A program made the position numbers and the translations under genes. Positions 52,276 through 61,526 of a DNA stretch of 64,000 bases are shown here, one piece after another. The notes below the pieces were generated by a model. That model searched no databases. It was not told the DNA's origin and saw only the letters and a program-made list of their open reading frames with translations. Source of the stretch: Akkermansiaceae bacterium (GTDB lineage Bacteria > Verrucomicrobiota > Verrucomicrobiia > Verrucomicrobiales > Akkermansiaceae). The DNA lies in assembly GCA_903888515.1 (NCBI GenBank), contig CAISTY010000231.1:1-64000 (forward strand). Reading direction: 5' to 3'. Position 1 is the first letter of the stretch; each line of letters begins with the position of its first letter.

Positions 52276-55200
52276 ATGCCCAAAGACACATCCATCCACA
52301 AAATCCTTGTCATCGGTTCCGGTCCCATCGTGATTGGCCAAGGCTGCGAGTTCGATTACTCCGGAGTCCAGGCCTGCAAGGCGCTCAAAGAAGAAGGCTA
52401 TCAGGTCATCCTCGTGAACTCCAATCCGGCCACCATCATGACCGACCCGGAGTTCGCCCACCGCACGTATATCGAACCGATCACGCCAGAGGTCGTGGAA
52501 AAAATCATCATCCGCGAGCAACCCGATGCGCTGCTGCCCACGCTTGGCGGCCAGACGGCGCTCAACACCGCGATGGCCCTCTTCAAGTCCGGCGTCCTCG
52601 ACACCCACAAGGTACGCATGATCGGGGCTAATGCCGACGCCATCGACAAGGGCGAGAACCGCCTGCGCTTCAAAGAGGCCATGCTCAAAATCGGCCTCGA
52701 CCTGCCGCTTTCCGGTATCGCCCACACTCTGGAAGAAGCCAAAAAAGTGTCTGCGGAAATCGACCGCTTTCCGCTGATCATCCGTCCCGCATTCACCCTC
52801 GGTGGCCAGGGCGGCGGCATCGCCTATAACCGCGAGGAATTCGACGAAATCATCATTCGCGGCCTCGACCTCTCGCCCATCTCGGAAGTCCTCATCGAAG
52901 AATCCCTGCTCGGCTGGAAGGAGTTCGAAATGGAAGTCATGCGCGACTGCATGGACAACTGCGTGGTCATCTGCTCGATCGAAAATCTCGATCCCATGGG
53001 AGTCCACACCGGCGACTCGATCACCGTCGCCCCCATCCAGACTCTAACGGACAGGGAATACCAGATCATGCGCGACGCCTCGTTTGCGTGCATCCGCGAA
53101 ATCGGCGTGGAAACCGGCGGCTCTAACATCCAGTTCGCCACCGATCCCAAGACCGGCCGCATGATCATCATCGAGATGAACCCGCGCGTCTCGCGCTCGT
53201 CCGCGCTCGCCTCCAAGGCCACCGGTTTCCCGATCGCAAAAATCGCCGCCAAACTCGCCGTCGGCTATACCCTCGACGAGCTGCCTAACGACATCACCCG
53301 TGAGACGCCCGCCTCCTTCGAGCCGACCATCGACTACGTGGTCACCAAGGTGCCGCGCTTCACCTTCGAGAAGTTTCCCACCGCCAATCCGGTGCTGACC
53401 ACCTCGATGAAATCCGTGGGTGAGGCGATGGCCATCGGTCGCACCTTCAAGGAGTCCATTCAGAAATGCCTGCGCTCGTTGGAAACCGGCCGCTGGGGTT
53501 TTGGCTTCGATCCCAAGGATCCGCCAAACCCGACCCGTGACGAAATCACCCGCAAACTCCAGATCCCCAATGCCGAACGCATCTTCTGGCTGCAATCCGC
53601 CTTCACTAACGGCTGGACCATCGCAGAAGTCAACACCGCCACCGGCATCGACCCGTGGTTCCTCACCCACCTCCAAGAAATCGCCGAGGAGGGTAGCCAT
53701 CCTGGCTGCCTCGGAGGACAGGCTTCCAGCCTGCCCGAATGCACACCCTCACCCACCGACTTCCACCCCTTCACTCCAGACGAGCCGGAAACCGAAAAAT
53801 CCCGCCGCCACCTCCCACACTGGGAGCAGGAGAACGGCACGTATTTTGTCACCTTCCGCCTCGCCGATTCCATTCCCGCCATCGAACTCGCGAAACTGCG
53901 CGAAGACCTCGCCACATGGAATCAGCACCACCCTCAACCATGGGACTACCAGACCTATCAGGAATACCAACTCCGCTTCCACGATGGCCCCGAAAAATGG
54001 CTCGATGAAGGCCATGGCGAATGCCTGCTCGCCCGCCCCGAACTCCGCGCCATCGTCGCCAACGCCCTCCACCACTTCGATGGTGAGCGGTACGTGCTCG
54101 ACGCCTTGGTGATCATGCCCAACCACGTCCACGTCGTTTTCAAGCCGCTAGCCGGTCACAAGGTCAGTGAAATTCTCCATTCCTGGAAATCCTTCACGGC
54201 AAAGGAAATCAACAAGGCCGCCAATCGCACCGGCACCCTTTGGCAAGCGGAGAGCCATGATCGCATCATCCGTGATTGGGAAAATCTCGTCAATGCCCGC
54301 GCCTACATCGAACGTAACCCGGCAAAACTGCGTGATGGCACATTCACCGTCGAAATCAGCGGGAGAATAGGCGGGGGGATAGGCGGGGGGATAGGCGGGG
54401 GGATAGGCGTCCCGCCTGTCTCGGAAGACGGGCGTCCCGCCTGTTCTTCTCCACAGCAGGCTGGAAGCCCGCTGTCCGAGTCGGACGAGACGTCCAACCT
54501 CCGCCGCCGGAAGATAGGCGTCCCGCCTGTCTCGGAAGACGGGCGTCCCGCCTGTTCTTCTCCACAGCAGGCTGGAAGCCCGCTGTCCGAGTCGGACGAG
54601 ACGTCCAACCTCCGCCGCCTCAAGAAGCTCGGCTTCTCGGACCGCCAGATCGCCAAGGCCCGCGGCACCAGCGAGGACGCCATCCGCGCCCGGCGCAAGG
54701 CCGCCGGCATCATCCCGACCTACCGCCTGGTCGATACCTGCGCCGCCGAGTTTGAGGCCTGTACCCCGTATTTCTACTCGACCTATGGCGACGAGAACGA
54801 AGCCCGCGAGTCGGACAAGAAAAAAATCATCATCCTCGGCGGCGGTCCTAACAGAATCGGCCAGGGCATCGAGTTCGACTACTGTTGTGTGCACGCAGCC
54901 TTCGCCCTGAAGGAACTCGGCTATGAGACGATCATGGTGAACTCCAACCCGGAAACCGTCTCCACCGACTACGACACCTCGGACAAGCTGTTCTTCGAGC
55001 CGCTCACCCTTGAGGACGTCCTCAACATCTGCGATCAGGAACAACCCCACGGCGTCATCGTCCAGTTCGGCGGCCAAACCCCGCTCAACCTCGCAGCCGA
55101 CCTCGAACGCCACGGCGTACCCATCATCGGCACCTCCCCCAAATCCATCGAACTCGCCGAAGACCGCAAGTTCTTCTCCGCCCTGTTAGACAAACTCCAC

Positions 55201-56364
55201 CTCAAGCAGGCCGAGGCCGGCACCGCCACCAACGGGGATGAAGCGCTGCAAGTGGCCGACCGCATCGGCTACCCGGTGCTGGTCCGCCCGTCCTTCGTGT
55301 TAGGCGGCCGCGCGATGATGATCGTGTACAATGACGCCGAGCTTTCCCGCTACATGCGCGAGGCCGTCACCGCCTCGCCCGAACGCCCGGTGCTGGTGGA
55401 CCGCTTCCTCGACAACGCCACCGAGGTGGATGTCGATTGCATCAGCGACGGTGAAATCGCGGTGGTCGGAGCCATCATGGAACACATCGAGCAGGCCGGC
55501 ATCCACTCCGGCGACTCGGCCTGCGTGATCCCCTCGTTTTCCCTATCAGACTCTATCAAGGCGGAGATCACCCGCGCGGCAGGGGATCTCGCCCGCGAAC
55601 TCAAGGTCAAGGGCCTCATGAACATCCAGTTCGCGGTCAAGGACGAGGTGCTGTATGTCATCGAGGTCAACCCGCGCGCCTCGCGCACCGTGCCCTTCGT
55701 TTCCAAGGCCACCGGCGTTCCCCTCGCCAAGCTCGCCGCCAAAATCATGGTCGGCCACAAACTCAAGGATCTCGGCTTCACCGCAACCATCGTGCCGCAC
55801 CACTTCGCGGTGAAGGAAGCCGTCTTCCCGTGGAACCGCTTCCCCGGCATCGACATCGTGTTAGGCCCGGAAATGAAATCCACCGGCGAAGTCATGGGCA
55901 TCGATGCCGATTGGGGCATGGCCTATGCCAAAGCCCAGATCGCCGCCTTCAACCCGCTGCCCACCGCAGGCAATGTCTTTCTATCAGTCGCCGATTTCGA
56001 CAAAGACCGCGCCGTGCCCGTCGCCCGCGATCTGCTAGCCCTCGGCTTCACGCTCTTCTCCACTGGCGGTACCCACGCCCGCCTTGCCGCCGATGGCATT
56101 GTCAGCACACGCTTGTTCAAGCTCCACGAACAAGGCCGCCCCAACGTCCTCGACATGCTCAAAAACCAAGCGATCCACTTCGTCATCAACACCCCCAGCA
56201 CCCACGAAACCCGCGAGGACGAAATCCGCATCCGCTCCCTCGCCATCACTCGCAAAATCTCCCACGCCACCAACCTGTCGGCCGCCGAGGCCTCGGTCAA
56301 AGCCATCCGCTCGCTCAAAACCCGCGAACTCACCGTCATGAGCATCCAGGAATATCATGCATAA
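52276..56364 (+). CDS. carB: Carbamoyl-phosphate synthase large subunit with in-frame REP-associated transposase insertion
   Basis: 1362 codons from ATG 52276 ([20 protein letters not shown]); ordinary CarB has about 1070-1080. Both ATP-grasp halves are complete ([40 protein letters not shown]), as is the second [17 protein letters not shown] and the C-terminal MGS-like regulatory domain ([16 protein letters not shown]). The extra 305 residues lie at about 473-777, after [11 protein letters not shown] and before [19 protein letters not shown], within the region that corresponds to the oligomerisation domain. They encode a Y1/HUH transposase domain (about 510-690) and repeats. The enzyme makes carbamoyl phosphate for pyrimidine and arginine synthesis with CarA, which is not in the window. 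Confidence 0.93.
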   Translation: MPKDTSIHKILVIGSGPIVIGQGCEFDYSGVQACKALKEEGYQVILVNSNPATIMTDPEFAHRTYIEPITPEVVEKIIIREQPDALLPTLGGQTALNTAMALFKSGVLDTHKVRMIGANADAIDKGENRLRFKEAMLKIGLDLPLSGIAHTLEEAKKVSAEIDRFPLIIRPAFTLGGQGGGIAYNREEFDEIIIRGLDLSPISEVLIEESLLGWKEFEMEVMRDCMDNCVVICSIENLDPMGVHTGDSITVAPIQTLTDREYQIMRDASFACIREIGVETGGSNIQFATDPKTGRMIIIEMNPRVSRSSALASKATGFPIAKIAAKLAVGYTLDELPNDITRETPASFEPTIDYVVTKVPRFTFEKFPTANPVLTTSMKSVGEAMAIGRTFKESIQKCLRSLETGRWGFGFDPKDPPNPTRDEITRKLQIPNAERIFWLQSAFTNGWTIAEVNTATGIDPWFLTHLQEIAEEGSHPGCLGGQASSLPECTPSPTDFHPFTPDEPETEKSRRHLPHWEQENGTYFVTFRLADSIPAIELAKLREDLATWNQHHPQPWDYQTYQEYQLRFHDGPEKWLDEGHGECLLARPELRAIVANALHHFDGERYVLDALVIMPNHVHVVFKPLAGHKVSEILHSWKSFTAKEINKAANRTGTLWQAESHDRIIRDWENLVNARAYIERNPAKLRDGTFTVEISGRIGGGIGGGIGGGIGVPPVSEDGRPACSSPQQAGSPLSESDETSNLRRRKIGVPPVSEDGRPACSSPQQAGSPLSESDETSNLRRLKKLGFSDRQIAKARGTSEDAIRARRKAAGIIPTYRLVDTCAAEFEACTPYFYSTYGDENEARESDKKKIIILGGGPNRIGQGIEFDYCCVHAAFALKELGYETIMVNSNPETVSTDYDTSDKLFFEPLTLEDVLNICDQEQPHGVIVQFGGQTPLNLAADLERHGVPIIGTSPKSIELAEDRKFFSALLDKLHLKQAEAGTATNGDEALQVADRIGYPVLVRPSFVLGGRAMMIVYNDAELSRYMREAVTASPERPVLVDRFLDNATEVDVDCISDGEIAVVGAIMEHIEQAGIHSGDSACVIPSFSLSDSIKAEITRAAGDLARELKVKGLMNIQFAVKDEVLYVIEVNPRASRTVPFVSKATGVPLAKLAAKIMVGHKLKDLGFTATIVPHHFAVKEAVFPWNRFPGIDIVLGPEMKSTGEVMGIDADWGMAYAKAQIAAFNPLPTAGNVFLSVADFDKDRAVPVARDLLALGFTLFSTGGTHARLAADGIVSTRLFKLHEQGRPNVLDMLKNQAIHFVINTPSTHETREDEIRIRSLAITRKISHATNLSAAEASVKAIRSLKTRELTVMSIQEYHA
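53692..54609 (+). mobile_element. REP-associated tyrosine transposase (RAYT) with flanking repeats, inserted in frame in carB
   Basis: In the carB frame: [20 protein letters not shown], then [20 protein letters not shown] with the HUH motif (HVH), [20 protein letters not shown] and [11 protein letters not shown] with the presumed catalytic Tyr. These match Y1-type RAYT proteins along their whole length (about 180 residues). No in-frame ATG lies at its expected start, so it can apparently be made only as part of CarB. The left flank has a REP-like hairpin (GGACAGGCTTCCAGCCTG), the right flank tandem repeats with GGCGTCCCGCC and CAGGCTGGAAGC units. Confidence 0.88.
54361..54624 (+). repeat. Frame-preserving tandem repeats at the right end of the RAYT insertion
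   Basis: A 12-bp unit (GATAGGCGGGGG) is repeated three to four times at 54361-54408 and encodes GGGI repeats. It is followed by a 111-bp direct duplication (54403-54513 and 54514-54624) that encodes two copies of [20 protein letters not shown] plus [14 protein letters not shown]. Both units are multiples of three. The second copy ends in the native CarB sequence. Confidence 0.88.
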
Positions 56365-56411
56365 GGCGTTGTTTTTGAAAAAACCGACCGAAATTGACGT
56401 TTTTACAAAAA

Positions 56412-56425
56412 TGTTCAAAAGAACA
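56412..56425. promoter_or_regulatory. LexA (SOS) box of verrucomicrobial type
   Basis: TGTTCAAAAGAACA is a perfect TGTTC-N4-GAACA palindrome, the LexA-binding motif described for Verrucomicrobia. It lies 54 bp upstream of the HD-domain gene and 18 bp downstream of the start of a good -35 element (TTGACG, 56394-56399), where the -10 region should be. Bound LexA would block transcription of the HD/YwgA pair. Confidence 0.7.
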
Positions 56426-56478
56426 AATTACTTGCCAATTTCCCTGGATTTGCCAATCTCAATCTGAATTTCAACGGC

Positions 56479-57888
56479 ATGAGTGAAAGCGAGCCAGCTC
56501 TCAAGGAACGAGGCAAGGTCATCCGTGATCCGGTTCATGGCTTGATCCCGCTTCGCCCAGATGAAACCTATCTCCTCGCCCTCATCAATACACCCGAGTT
56601 TCAACGCCTAAGGCGCGTCCGCCAGCTCGGCGTTAGCAATATCACTTATCCAGGTGCCGAGCACACCCGCTTTGCCCACAGTTTGGGCGTTATGTGCTTT
56701 GCCGGGCGGATTCTCGACCATCTCAGGTTGCGTTACAGAACTCACGTCGAAATCATTGGCCTTATCAATGACCACGAAAAAACCATAAAGGCGGCGGCGC
56801 TCCTTCACGATACAGGCCATGGACCGTTTTCTCATGCAATCGAACGTGCATTTCGCGCCACCGCCAGCCACGAACGCCGGACCGCTTTGATTATCACTGA
56901 TCCCGCATCGAAAGTGAACGAGGTTCTCAGGTGCCAACAGATCGATCCAGACCAAGTTCGCGCCGTAATCGACGGAACATTTCCCGTTCACTTCCTTCGT
57001 GACATCGTGTCGAGCCAACTCGATGCGGACCGCATGGACTATCTCCTGCGTGACACTCTCATGACGGGTGTGGAATACGGGCGTTACGATGCCGAGTGGA
57101 TCATCCATGCCCTCTGCCTCGGCCTTGATCCGATCCAACCACGCGACTTGAGGAATCCCCGTCACCTGCGTCTTTGCCTCGACCGCTCACGCGGGGTGCA
57201 TGCAGCGGAACAACTCATCGTGGCCCGCATGCACATGAGCTATCAGGTTTATTACCACCGCGTGACGCGGGGATGGGAGGCTCACCTGCTCTGCATGTTC
57301 CGCCTCGCTCACGAATTAGCTGTTAGCGGGCTGCTCCCCGTATCCACTCCAAAGGTAGTTTCCGCCTTCTTCCGGCAGGATGGTGCGTTGGAACACTCCG
57401 CTTTTCTCGCTTTCGATGAACCTCAAATGATCTCCGCATTCCATGCATGGGCGGATCATGTAGGGGCTGATGAAAACACCCGAAAACTCTGTGAACTCGC
57501 ATCCGCATTCCTGCGACGCCGAAAACTTTTCGGGACCACGGAAATTCCCGGCTCGGATCCCATGCAGGCATCCTACGAAAAACTGCTCAGCCTCAAAGAC
57601 TCTGGCAAAATAGAAGGAGTGGATTACTACCACGACAATGCCCGTTTCAAAGGCTACAAAGATTTCGGCAGTTCCGTGGTCCACGAGGGAACTGATGAAG
57701 ATCCTCTGGTGGATGGATCGGAAGGAATTTTCCTAGCGGATGGCGAACCCTATTCCCATTCCACCATTCCCGTAGAAAAAGACAGCAGGGCGCTCATCGC
57801 TCCCGCGCTTATCAGACGTGACATGGTACCTCTAAACCGGGTTTTCGAACTCATCCACCCTTCCTGCCAAATGGCCCCTTGTAATTAA
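56479..57888 (+). CDS. HD-domain phosphohydrolase (SAMHD1/YwfO-like)
   Basis: 469 residues. N-terminal motif VIRDPVHGLIPLRPDE; the HD metal site is formed by HTRFAHSLGV, LLHDTGHGPFSHAIE (about 108-122) and the later Asp in SSQLDADRMDYLLRDT. Proteins with these features are dNTP triphosphohydrolases or related nucleotide-degrading enzymes. The next gene, 32 bp downstream, is YwgA-like, the same pairing as ywfO-ywgA in Bacillus. A LexA-type box upstream points to induction by DNA damage. A role in stress or phage defence by dNTP depletion is inference. Confidence 0.85.
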   Translation: MSESEPALKERGKVIRDPVHGLIPLRPDETYLLALINTPEFQRLRRVRQLGVSNITYPGAEHTRFAHSLGVMCFAGRILDHLRLRYRTHVEIIGLINDHEKTIKAAALLHDTGHGPFSHAIERAFRATASHERRTALIITDPASKVNEVLRCQQIDPDQVRAVIDGTFPVHFLRDIVSSQLDADRMDYLLRDTLMTGVEYGRYDAEWIIHALCLGLDPIQPRDLRNPRHLRLCLDRSRGVHAAEQLIVARMHMSYQVYYHRVTRGWEAHLLCMFRLAHELAVSGLLPVSTPKVVSAFFRQDGALEHSAFLAFDEPQMISAFHAWADHVGADENTRKLCELASAFLRRRKLFGTTEIPGSDPMQASYEKLLSLKDSGKIEGVDYYHDNARFKGYKDFGSSVVHEGTDEDPLVDGSEGIFLADGEPYSHSTIPVEKDSRALIAPALIRRDMVPLNRVFELIHPSCQMAPCN

Positions 57889-57920
57889 TCAAGAAACCCC
57901 AATAAATCCTTCTGACCGCC

Positions 57921-58439
57921 ATGATCGACCACCCCATTGTCCGCATCGGACTTCTGCTTCGGCGGTTACAAGCCATCGAGACGCGCAAGAAGTTCCAGAA
58001 GATCGTCCACATTCTCCAAGTGATGGGTGCGCCGTTTCCGGAAAGCTACGATTTCCATCACTATGGCCCTTTCTCTTCCGAGCTTCGGCGTGAAATTGAA
58101 GCATTCGAGTCCGAGTCTCTCATTGTCGAGACCGCTTTGCCGGTGAGCGGTCTGCCATCCTATAAGGTTTATCCGACGGACAAACTGTTATCTCTCCTCG
58201 CTAAAGCCCCCGATCTCATCGAAGAGGAATGGGTGGATTGGGCGGAAGATCTCAACGGAAAGTCCCCGCGCGATCTGGAAGGTATTTCCACTCTGCTCTA
58301 CCTCCATCAGCGCCTGTGGTCACAGGATACCTGGCGAAAAAAATTCGAAGAACTCAAACCACAGCTTGCCGCGCAATACGACTGGTATGAGTCCGAGGCT
58401 TTGCGTTTGCTAGAACTTGCAGGAAAGCAAGCTGCTTGA
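57921..58439 (+). CDS. YwgA-like protein
   Basis: 172 residues, helical N-terminal winged part: LLRRLQAIETRKKFQKIVHI, then YDFHHYGPFSSELRREIEAF, the conserved pattern of YwgA proteins (and reminiscent of DUF4065/Panacea-type antitoxin folds). The C-terminal part (WSQDTWRKKFEELKPQLA) is charged and helical. Probably co-transcribed with the HD-domain gene and perhaps its regulator or partner. The biochemical role is unknown. Confidence 0.75.
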   Translation: MIDHPIVRIGLLLRRLQAIETRKKFQKIVHILQVMGAPFPESYDFHHYGPFSSELRREIEAFESESLIVETALPVSGLPSYKVYPTDKLLSLLAKAPDLIEEEWVDWAEDLNGKSPRDLEGISTLLYLHQRLWSQDTWRKKFEELKPQLAAQYDWYESEALRLLELAGKQAA

Positions 58440-58510
58440 ATTTTTTCACCGTGTTCGCGCCAAGAAGAGCGCCTTGTCCGGGCTCCATGGTCCAAAGAAA
58501 AGATCCACAA

Positions 58511-58813
58511 ATGCCGCAGTCGAACACACGCACCGGCCTAATTGGAGCGTTCCGCGGCTGCGCCTCATGGCAGGACATCCAGGCCAAGTGGCGGACTTTG
58601 CCGGAAAAACAAAAAGGCGATCTCTTCGAGGAACTCGTCAAAGCCTACCTCCATCTGCCATGCGCCGTCAGGATGTCCCGGTGGTTGTGTTGGGATGGAG
58701 ATCGGTTCTTTATCCCGGAGGGATTCGAGCCGCCGATAACCCGGGGGCGGTCGAGTTCAGGTGGATTTTTTGCTCCACCACGAGAATTCTTGTTGCAATC
58801 CATTCTCAACTAG
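58511..58813 (+). pseudogene. N-terminal remnant of a restriction/helicase-type protein
   Basis: 100 codons from ATG 58511: CASWQDIQAKWRTLPEKQKG then DLFEELVKAYLHLP resembles the first 60 residues of large helicase-nuclease restriction proteins (a pattern of -KGDxFExLVKxYL-). Afterwards the sequence becomes unrelated (RWLCWDGDRFFIPEGFEPPI) and stops. It follows the HD/YwgA pair, so the original locus may have carried a longer defence system. Confidence 0.5.
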
Positions 58814-58871
58814 TGATCTTAGGGGCGGGATGGAACACTCGCTGGCAGCCGATTTTGGAAATGAGAGCGCC

Positions 58872-59084
58872 ATGACCTTGAATCAGGTCGGGGTGGGGAG
58901 GGATGTGAGGATACGGGTTTTGAGAGGGCCGGGTTGTGATCGTCTGCGCGATCTCGGGTTTTGCGAACAAGTGCAGGTCCGCAAGCTCACAGGCGGACGG
59001 AATCCGATTTGTTCGGTGTGCGGCACCCGCCTGGCCATCAGTCGCGAACTGGCCGAACAAGTGCTGGTAGCTCCGATGCATTGA
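58872..59084 (+). CDS. feoA: FeoA-like ferrous iron transport protein
   Basis: 70 residues from ATG 58872 (an in-frame ATG at 58830 would add 14 residues). SH3-like FeoA pattern: VRIRVLRGPGCDRLRDLGFC, then RKLTGGRNPICSVCGTRLAI and SRELAEQVLV. It lies 15 bp before feoB and supports FeoB function at the membrane. Confidence 0.9.
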   Translation: MTLNQVGVGRDVRIRVLRGPGCDRLRDLGFCEQVQVRKLTGGRNPICSVCGTRLAISRELAEQVLVAPMH

Positions 59085-59099
59085 TTTGCCACACAGGTC

Positions 59100-60989
59100 A
59101 TGCATACCGCCTCTGACTCACCATCGACGATCGCCCTGATTGGCAATCCGAACACCGGGAAAACCACGCTTTTCAACGCGTTGACAGGGGCGAACGCGAA
59201 AGTCGGGAACTATTCCGGCGTCACGGTGGAAATCAAATCCGGTGAAACCTTCACCCCCCACGGGAAGAAACTCCGGGTGCTTGATTTGCCCGGTTGTTAT
59301 TCGTTGCGTGCGCCGTCACCTGACGAACAAGTGGCCGTGGACGCGCTCAAAGGCGATCTAACAGGATATGCCAAACCGGACCTCGTGGTTTGCGTGTTGG
59401 ATGCCTCGAACCTCGAGCGTCATCTTCAACTCGCGCTGCAAGTCATGGCCTTGAAAATCCCCACGATCCTCGCGCTGAACATGGTGGACATGGCGGAAAA
59501 ATCCGGGTTGCGCCTTGATCCTGCGAAGCTTTCCGAAGAACTCGGCGTGCCCGTTGTGCCGATGCAAGCCAGAGCGGGCAAAGGAATCATCGAGTTGAAA
59601 CAGGCACTGAGATTTCCGTTTCCCACGGCAGCGCATGCCACATGGCTGCCCGGCACGGACGATACGGAAGACACGCGGCGCACCTTCATCCGGAAGCTGT
59701 GCGAACTGGCCGCCCGCCGCCCGGATGCCCACCAGCTAACATTTGCGGACCAACTCGATGATTGGCTGCTGCATCCGGTGTGGGGTTGGGTGGCGTTTTT
59801 CGCCATCATGTTCGCGGTTTTCTGGGGGATATTTTCCTTCGCGCGAATTCCGATGGGTTGGATCGAGTCCGCGCAGGGTGCGGTAGCCGGCGGAGTGGAA
59901 TCCCTGATGCCGGCGGGTGATCTCCGTTCGTTGTTAGTCGATGGGGTGCTGGGCGGGGTGGGCGGGGTGGTGGTGTTTCTGCCACAGATCGTGCTGTTGT
60001 TTTTTTTCATCGGTCTGCTGGAAAGCTCGGGATACATGGCCCGTGCCGCCTATCTGATGGACGGGGTGATGGCCAGGACGGGTCTCAGCGGCAAGGCCTT
60101 TCTGCCGTTGTTCAGTTCGTATGCGTGCGCGATTCCAGGCGTGATGGCCACCCGCACGATCGACTCGGCCAAGGAACGCTTGGCCACCATTTTCATCGCG
60201 CCGTGGATGAGTTGTTCGGCCCGCCTGCCGGTGTATTTCCTGATCGTTCCGTTGCTGCTTCACGAAAACGAAGGTTCGTGGAAACAAGCGTTCGTCTTGT
60301 TCGCCATTTACACGCTTGGCACGCTGAGCGCGTTCGTCGTGGCCCGCGTGGTGCGCGGCAAACTCGGCCCGGATCCTACGGCGCATCATTTCATGTTAGA
60401 GTTGCCGCCCTATCGTTGGCCGCAGTGGAGTTACATTTGCCGGCATGTATTGGAACGCGGCGGGTCGTTTGTGGCCAAGGCCGGCACCCTCATCCTCGGG
60501 CTTTCCATTCTGTTATGGGCGCTCAGCACCTATCCGAAGGCGGATGGCGACGGTGAGGACGCCCTGGCTGCGAGTGCCTTGGGCCGGCTTGGCACGGTAA
60601 TCGAACCGGTGATGAAACCGCTCGGGTTCGATGGCCGGGTTGGCACCGCTATCCTCACATCGTTCGCCGCCAGGGAGATTTTCAATTCCTCCATGGCGGT
60701 ACTCTTCCGGGTGGACAAGGTGGACGGCGACGAGGAAACCCGCAGTTCCTTGCGCGACCGGCTGGCACTGGCGAAATGGCCGGATGGCAGGCCGCTGTTC
60801 ACGCCGCTCTCGATGATTTCCCTGCTGGTGTTCTATATTTATGCGCTGCAATGCCTGCCGACGTCCGTTGTTGTTGCCAAGGAAGCGGGCTCGTGGAAAT
60901 GGGCGCTCGCACAACTGGCATTCATGACCGGCTTCGCCTATGCTGCCTCGCTATGCGTTTTCCAAGCCGGCAAACTTCTCGGATTCTAA
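59100..60989 (+). CDS. feoB: Ferrous iron transporter FeoB
   Basis: 629 residues. N-terminal G domain: GNPNTGKTTLFNALTG (G1), DLPGCYSLRAPSPDEQVAVD (G3 and switch), LNMVDMAE (G4). Membrane domain with about eight helices, the motif SYACAIPGVMATRTI and the Gate motif MSCSARLPVYF. It imports Fe2+ across the inner membrane. It is shorter than the E. coli protein (773 residues), mainly in the linker after the G domain and at the C-terminus. Confidence 0.95.
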   Translation: MHTASDSPSTIALIGNPNTGKTTLFNALTGANAKVGNYSGVTVEIKSGETFTPHGKKLRVLDLPGCYSLRAPSPDEQVAVDALKGDLTGYAKPDLVVCVLDASNLERHLQLALQVMALKIPTILALNMVDMAEKSGLRLDPAKLSEELGVPVVPMQARAGKGIIELKQALRFPFPTAAHATWLPGTDDTEDTRRTFIRKLCELAARRPDAHQLTFADQLDDWLLHPVWGWVAFFAIMFAVFWGIFSFARIPMGWIESAQGAVAGGVESLMPAGDLRSLLVDGVLGGVGGVVVFLPQIVLLFFFIGLLESSGYMARAAYLMDGVMARTGLSGKAFLPLFSSYACAIPGVMATRTIDSAKERLATIFIAPWMSCSARLPVYFLIVPLLLHENEGSWKQAFVLFAIYTLGTLSAFVVARVVRGKLGPDPTAHHFMLELPPYRWPQWSYICRHVLERGGSFVAKAGTLILGLSILLWALSTYPKADGDGEDALAASALGRLGTVIEPVMKPLGFDGRVGTAILTSFAAREIFNSSMAVLFRVDKVDGDEETRSSLRDRLALAKWPDGRPLFTPLSMISLLVFYIYALQCLPTSVVVAKEAGSWKWALAQLAFMTGFAYAASLCVFQAGKLLGF

Positions 60990-60996
60990 CACCAAC

Positions 60997-61122
60997 ATGG
61001 ACTGGCAAACCCTCATCGCAGCCTGCATCGTGATCGTCACGCTCACGATCTTTCTTGTGAGACTTGCGCGACCGAAGCAACGCGGCAGTTGCGGCCACGA
61101 CTGCGGTTGCGGGAAAAAGTGA
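60997..61122 (+). CDS. Small FeoB-associated Cys-rich membrane protein
   Basis: 41 residues: one transmembrane helix (LIAACIVIVTLTIFLVRLA) and a Cys-rich tail CGHDCGCGKK. Such proteins commonly follow feoB (FeoB-associated Cys-rich family) and may help metal transfer. The start is 7 bp after the feoB stop. Confidence 0.8.
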   Translation: MDWQTLIAACIVIVTLTIFLVRLARPKQRGSCGHDCGCGKK

Positions 61123-61125
61123 TCT

Positions 61126-61392
61126 TCAATCTTCCTCGAACTTGCGGGCGATCAGTTCTCCGAGCGCCTCGATGGCGGCATCGGCGTCCGGACCGTCGGA
61201 GCTTACGTAAATCACCGATCCATGGCCCGCAGCCAGCATCATCAATCCCATGATGCTCTTGCCATCCACTTCCTCGCCGTCCTTCTCCACGAACACATTC
61301 GCTTCAAAACGATTCGCCATTTTGACGAATTGCGCGGCCGGACGGGCGTGGATGCCGAGTTTGTTGAGAATGGTAAATTCCTTCTTTGCCAT
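61126..61392 (-). CDS. ptsH: HPr phosphocarrier protein
   Basis: 88 residues. LGIHARPAA carries the phosphorylatable His15, and GKSIMGLMMLAA the regulatory Ser46. No enzyme I or sugar-specific PTS gene is in the window, so the role may be regulatory (HPr kinase-linked) rather than transport. Convergent with the feo operon, with a gap of 3 bp. Confidence 0.93.
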   Translation of the reverse strand: MAKKEFTILNKLGIHARPAAQFVKMANRFEANVFVEKDGEEVDGKSIMGLMMLAAGHGSVIYVSSDGPDADAAIEALGELIARKFEED

Positions 61393-61526
61393 GGGAAATC
61401 GGCTGGTGCCGGGGGGAGCTTAGAAACTCCGCCGCCTGTCTCCAAGGTAAAAGTTCCACCTTGTGCTCGACCTCCTGTCTACCGGAACTTGACGCGTCCG
61501 TCATCGCCAGTGAAACTAGCCGCGCC

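Noticed and set aside
54148-55113. 321-codon antisense frame in carB
   Set aside because: Shadow of the carB frame; covers both conserved CarB sequence and the RAYT repeats, no family match.
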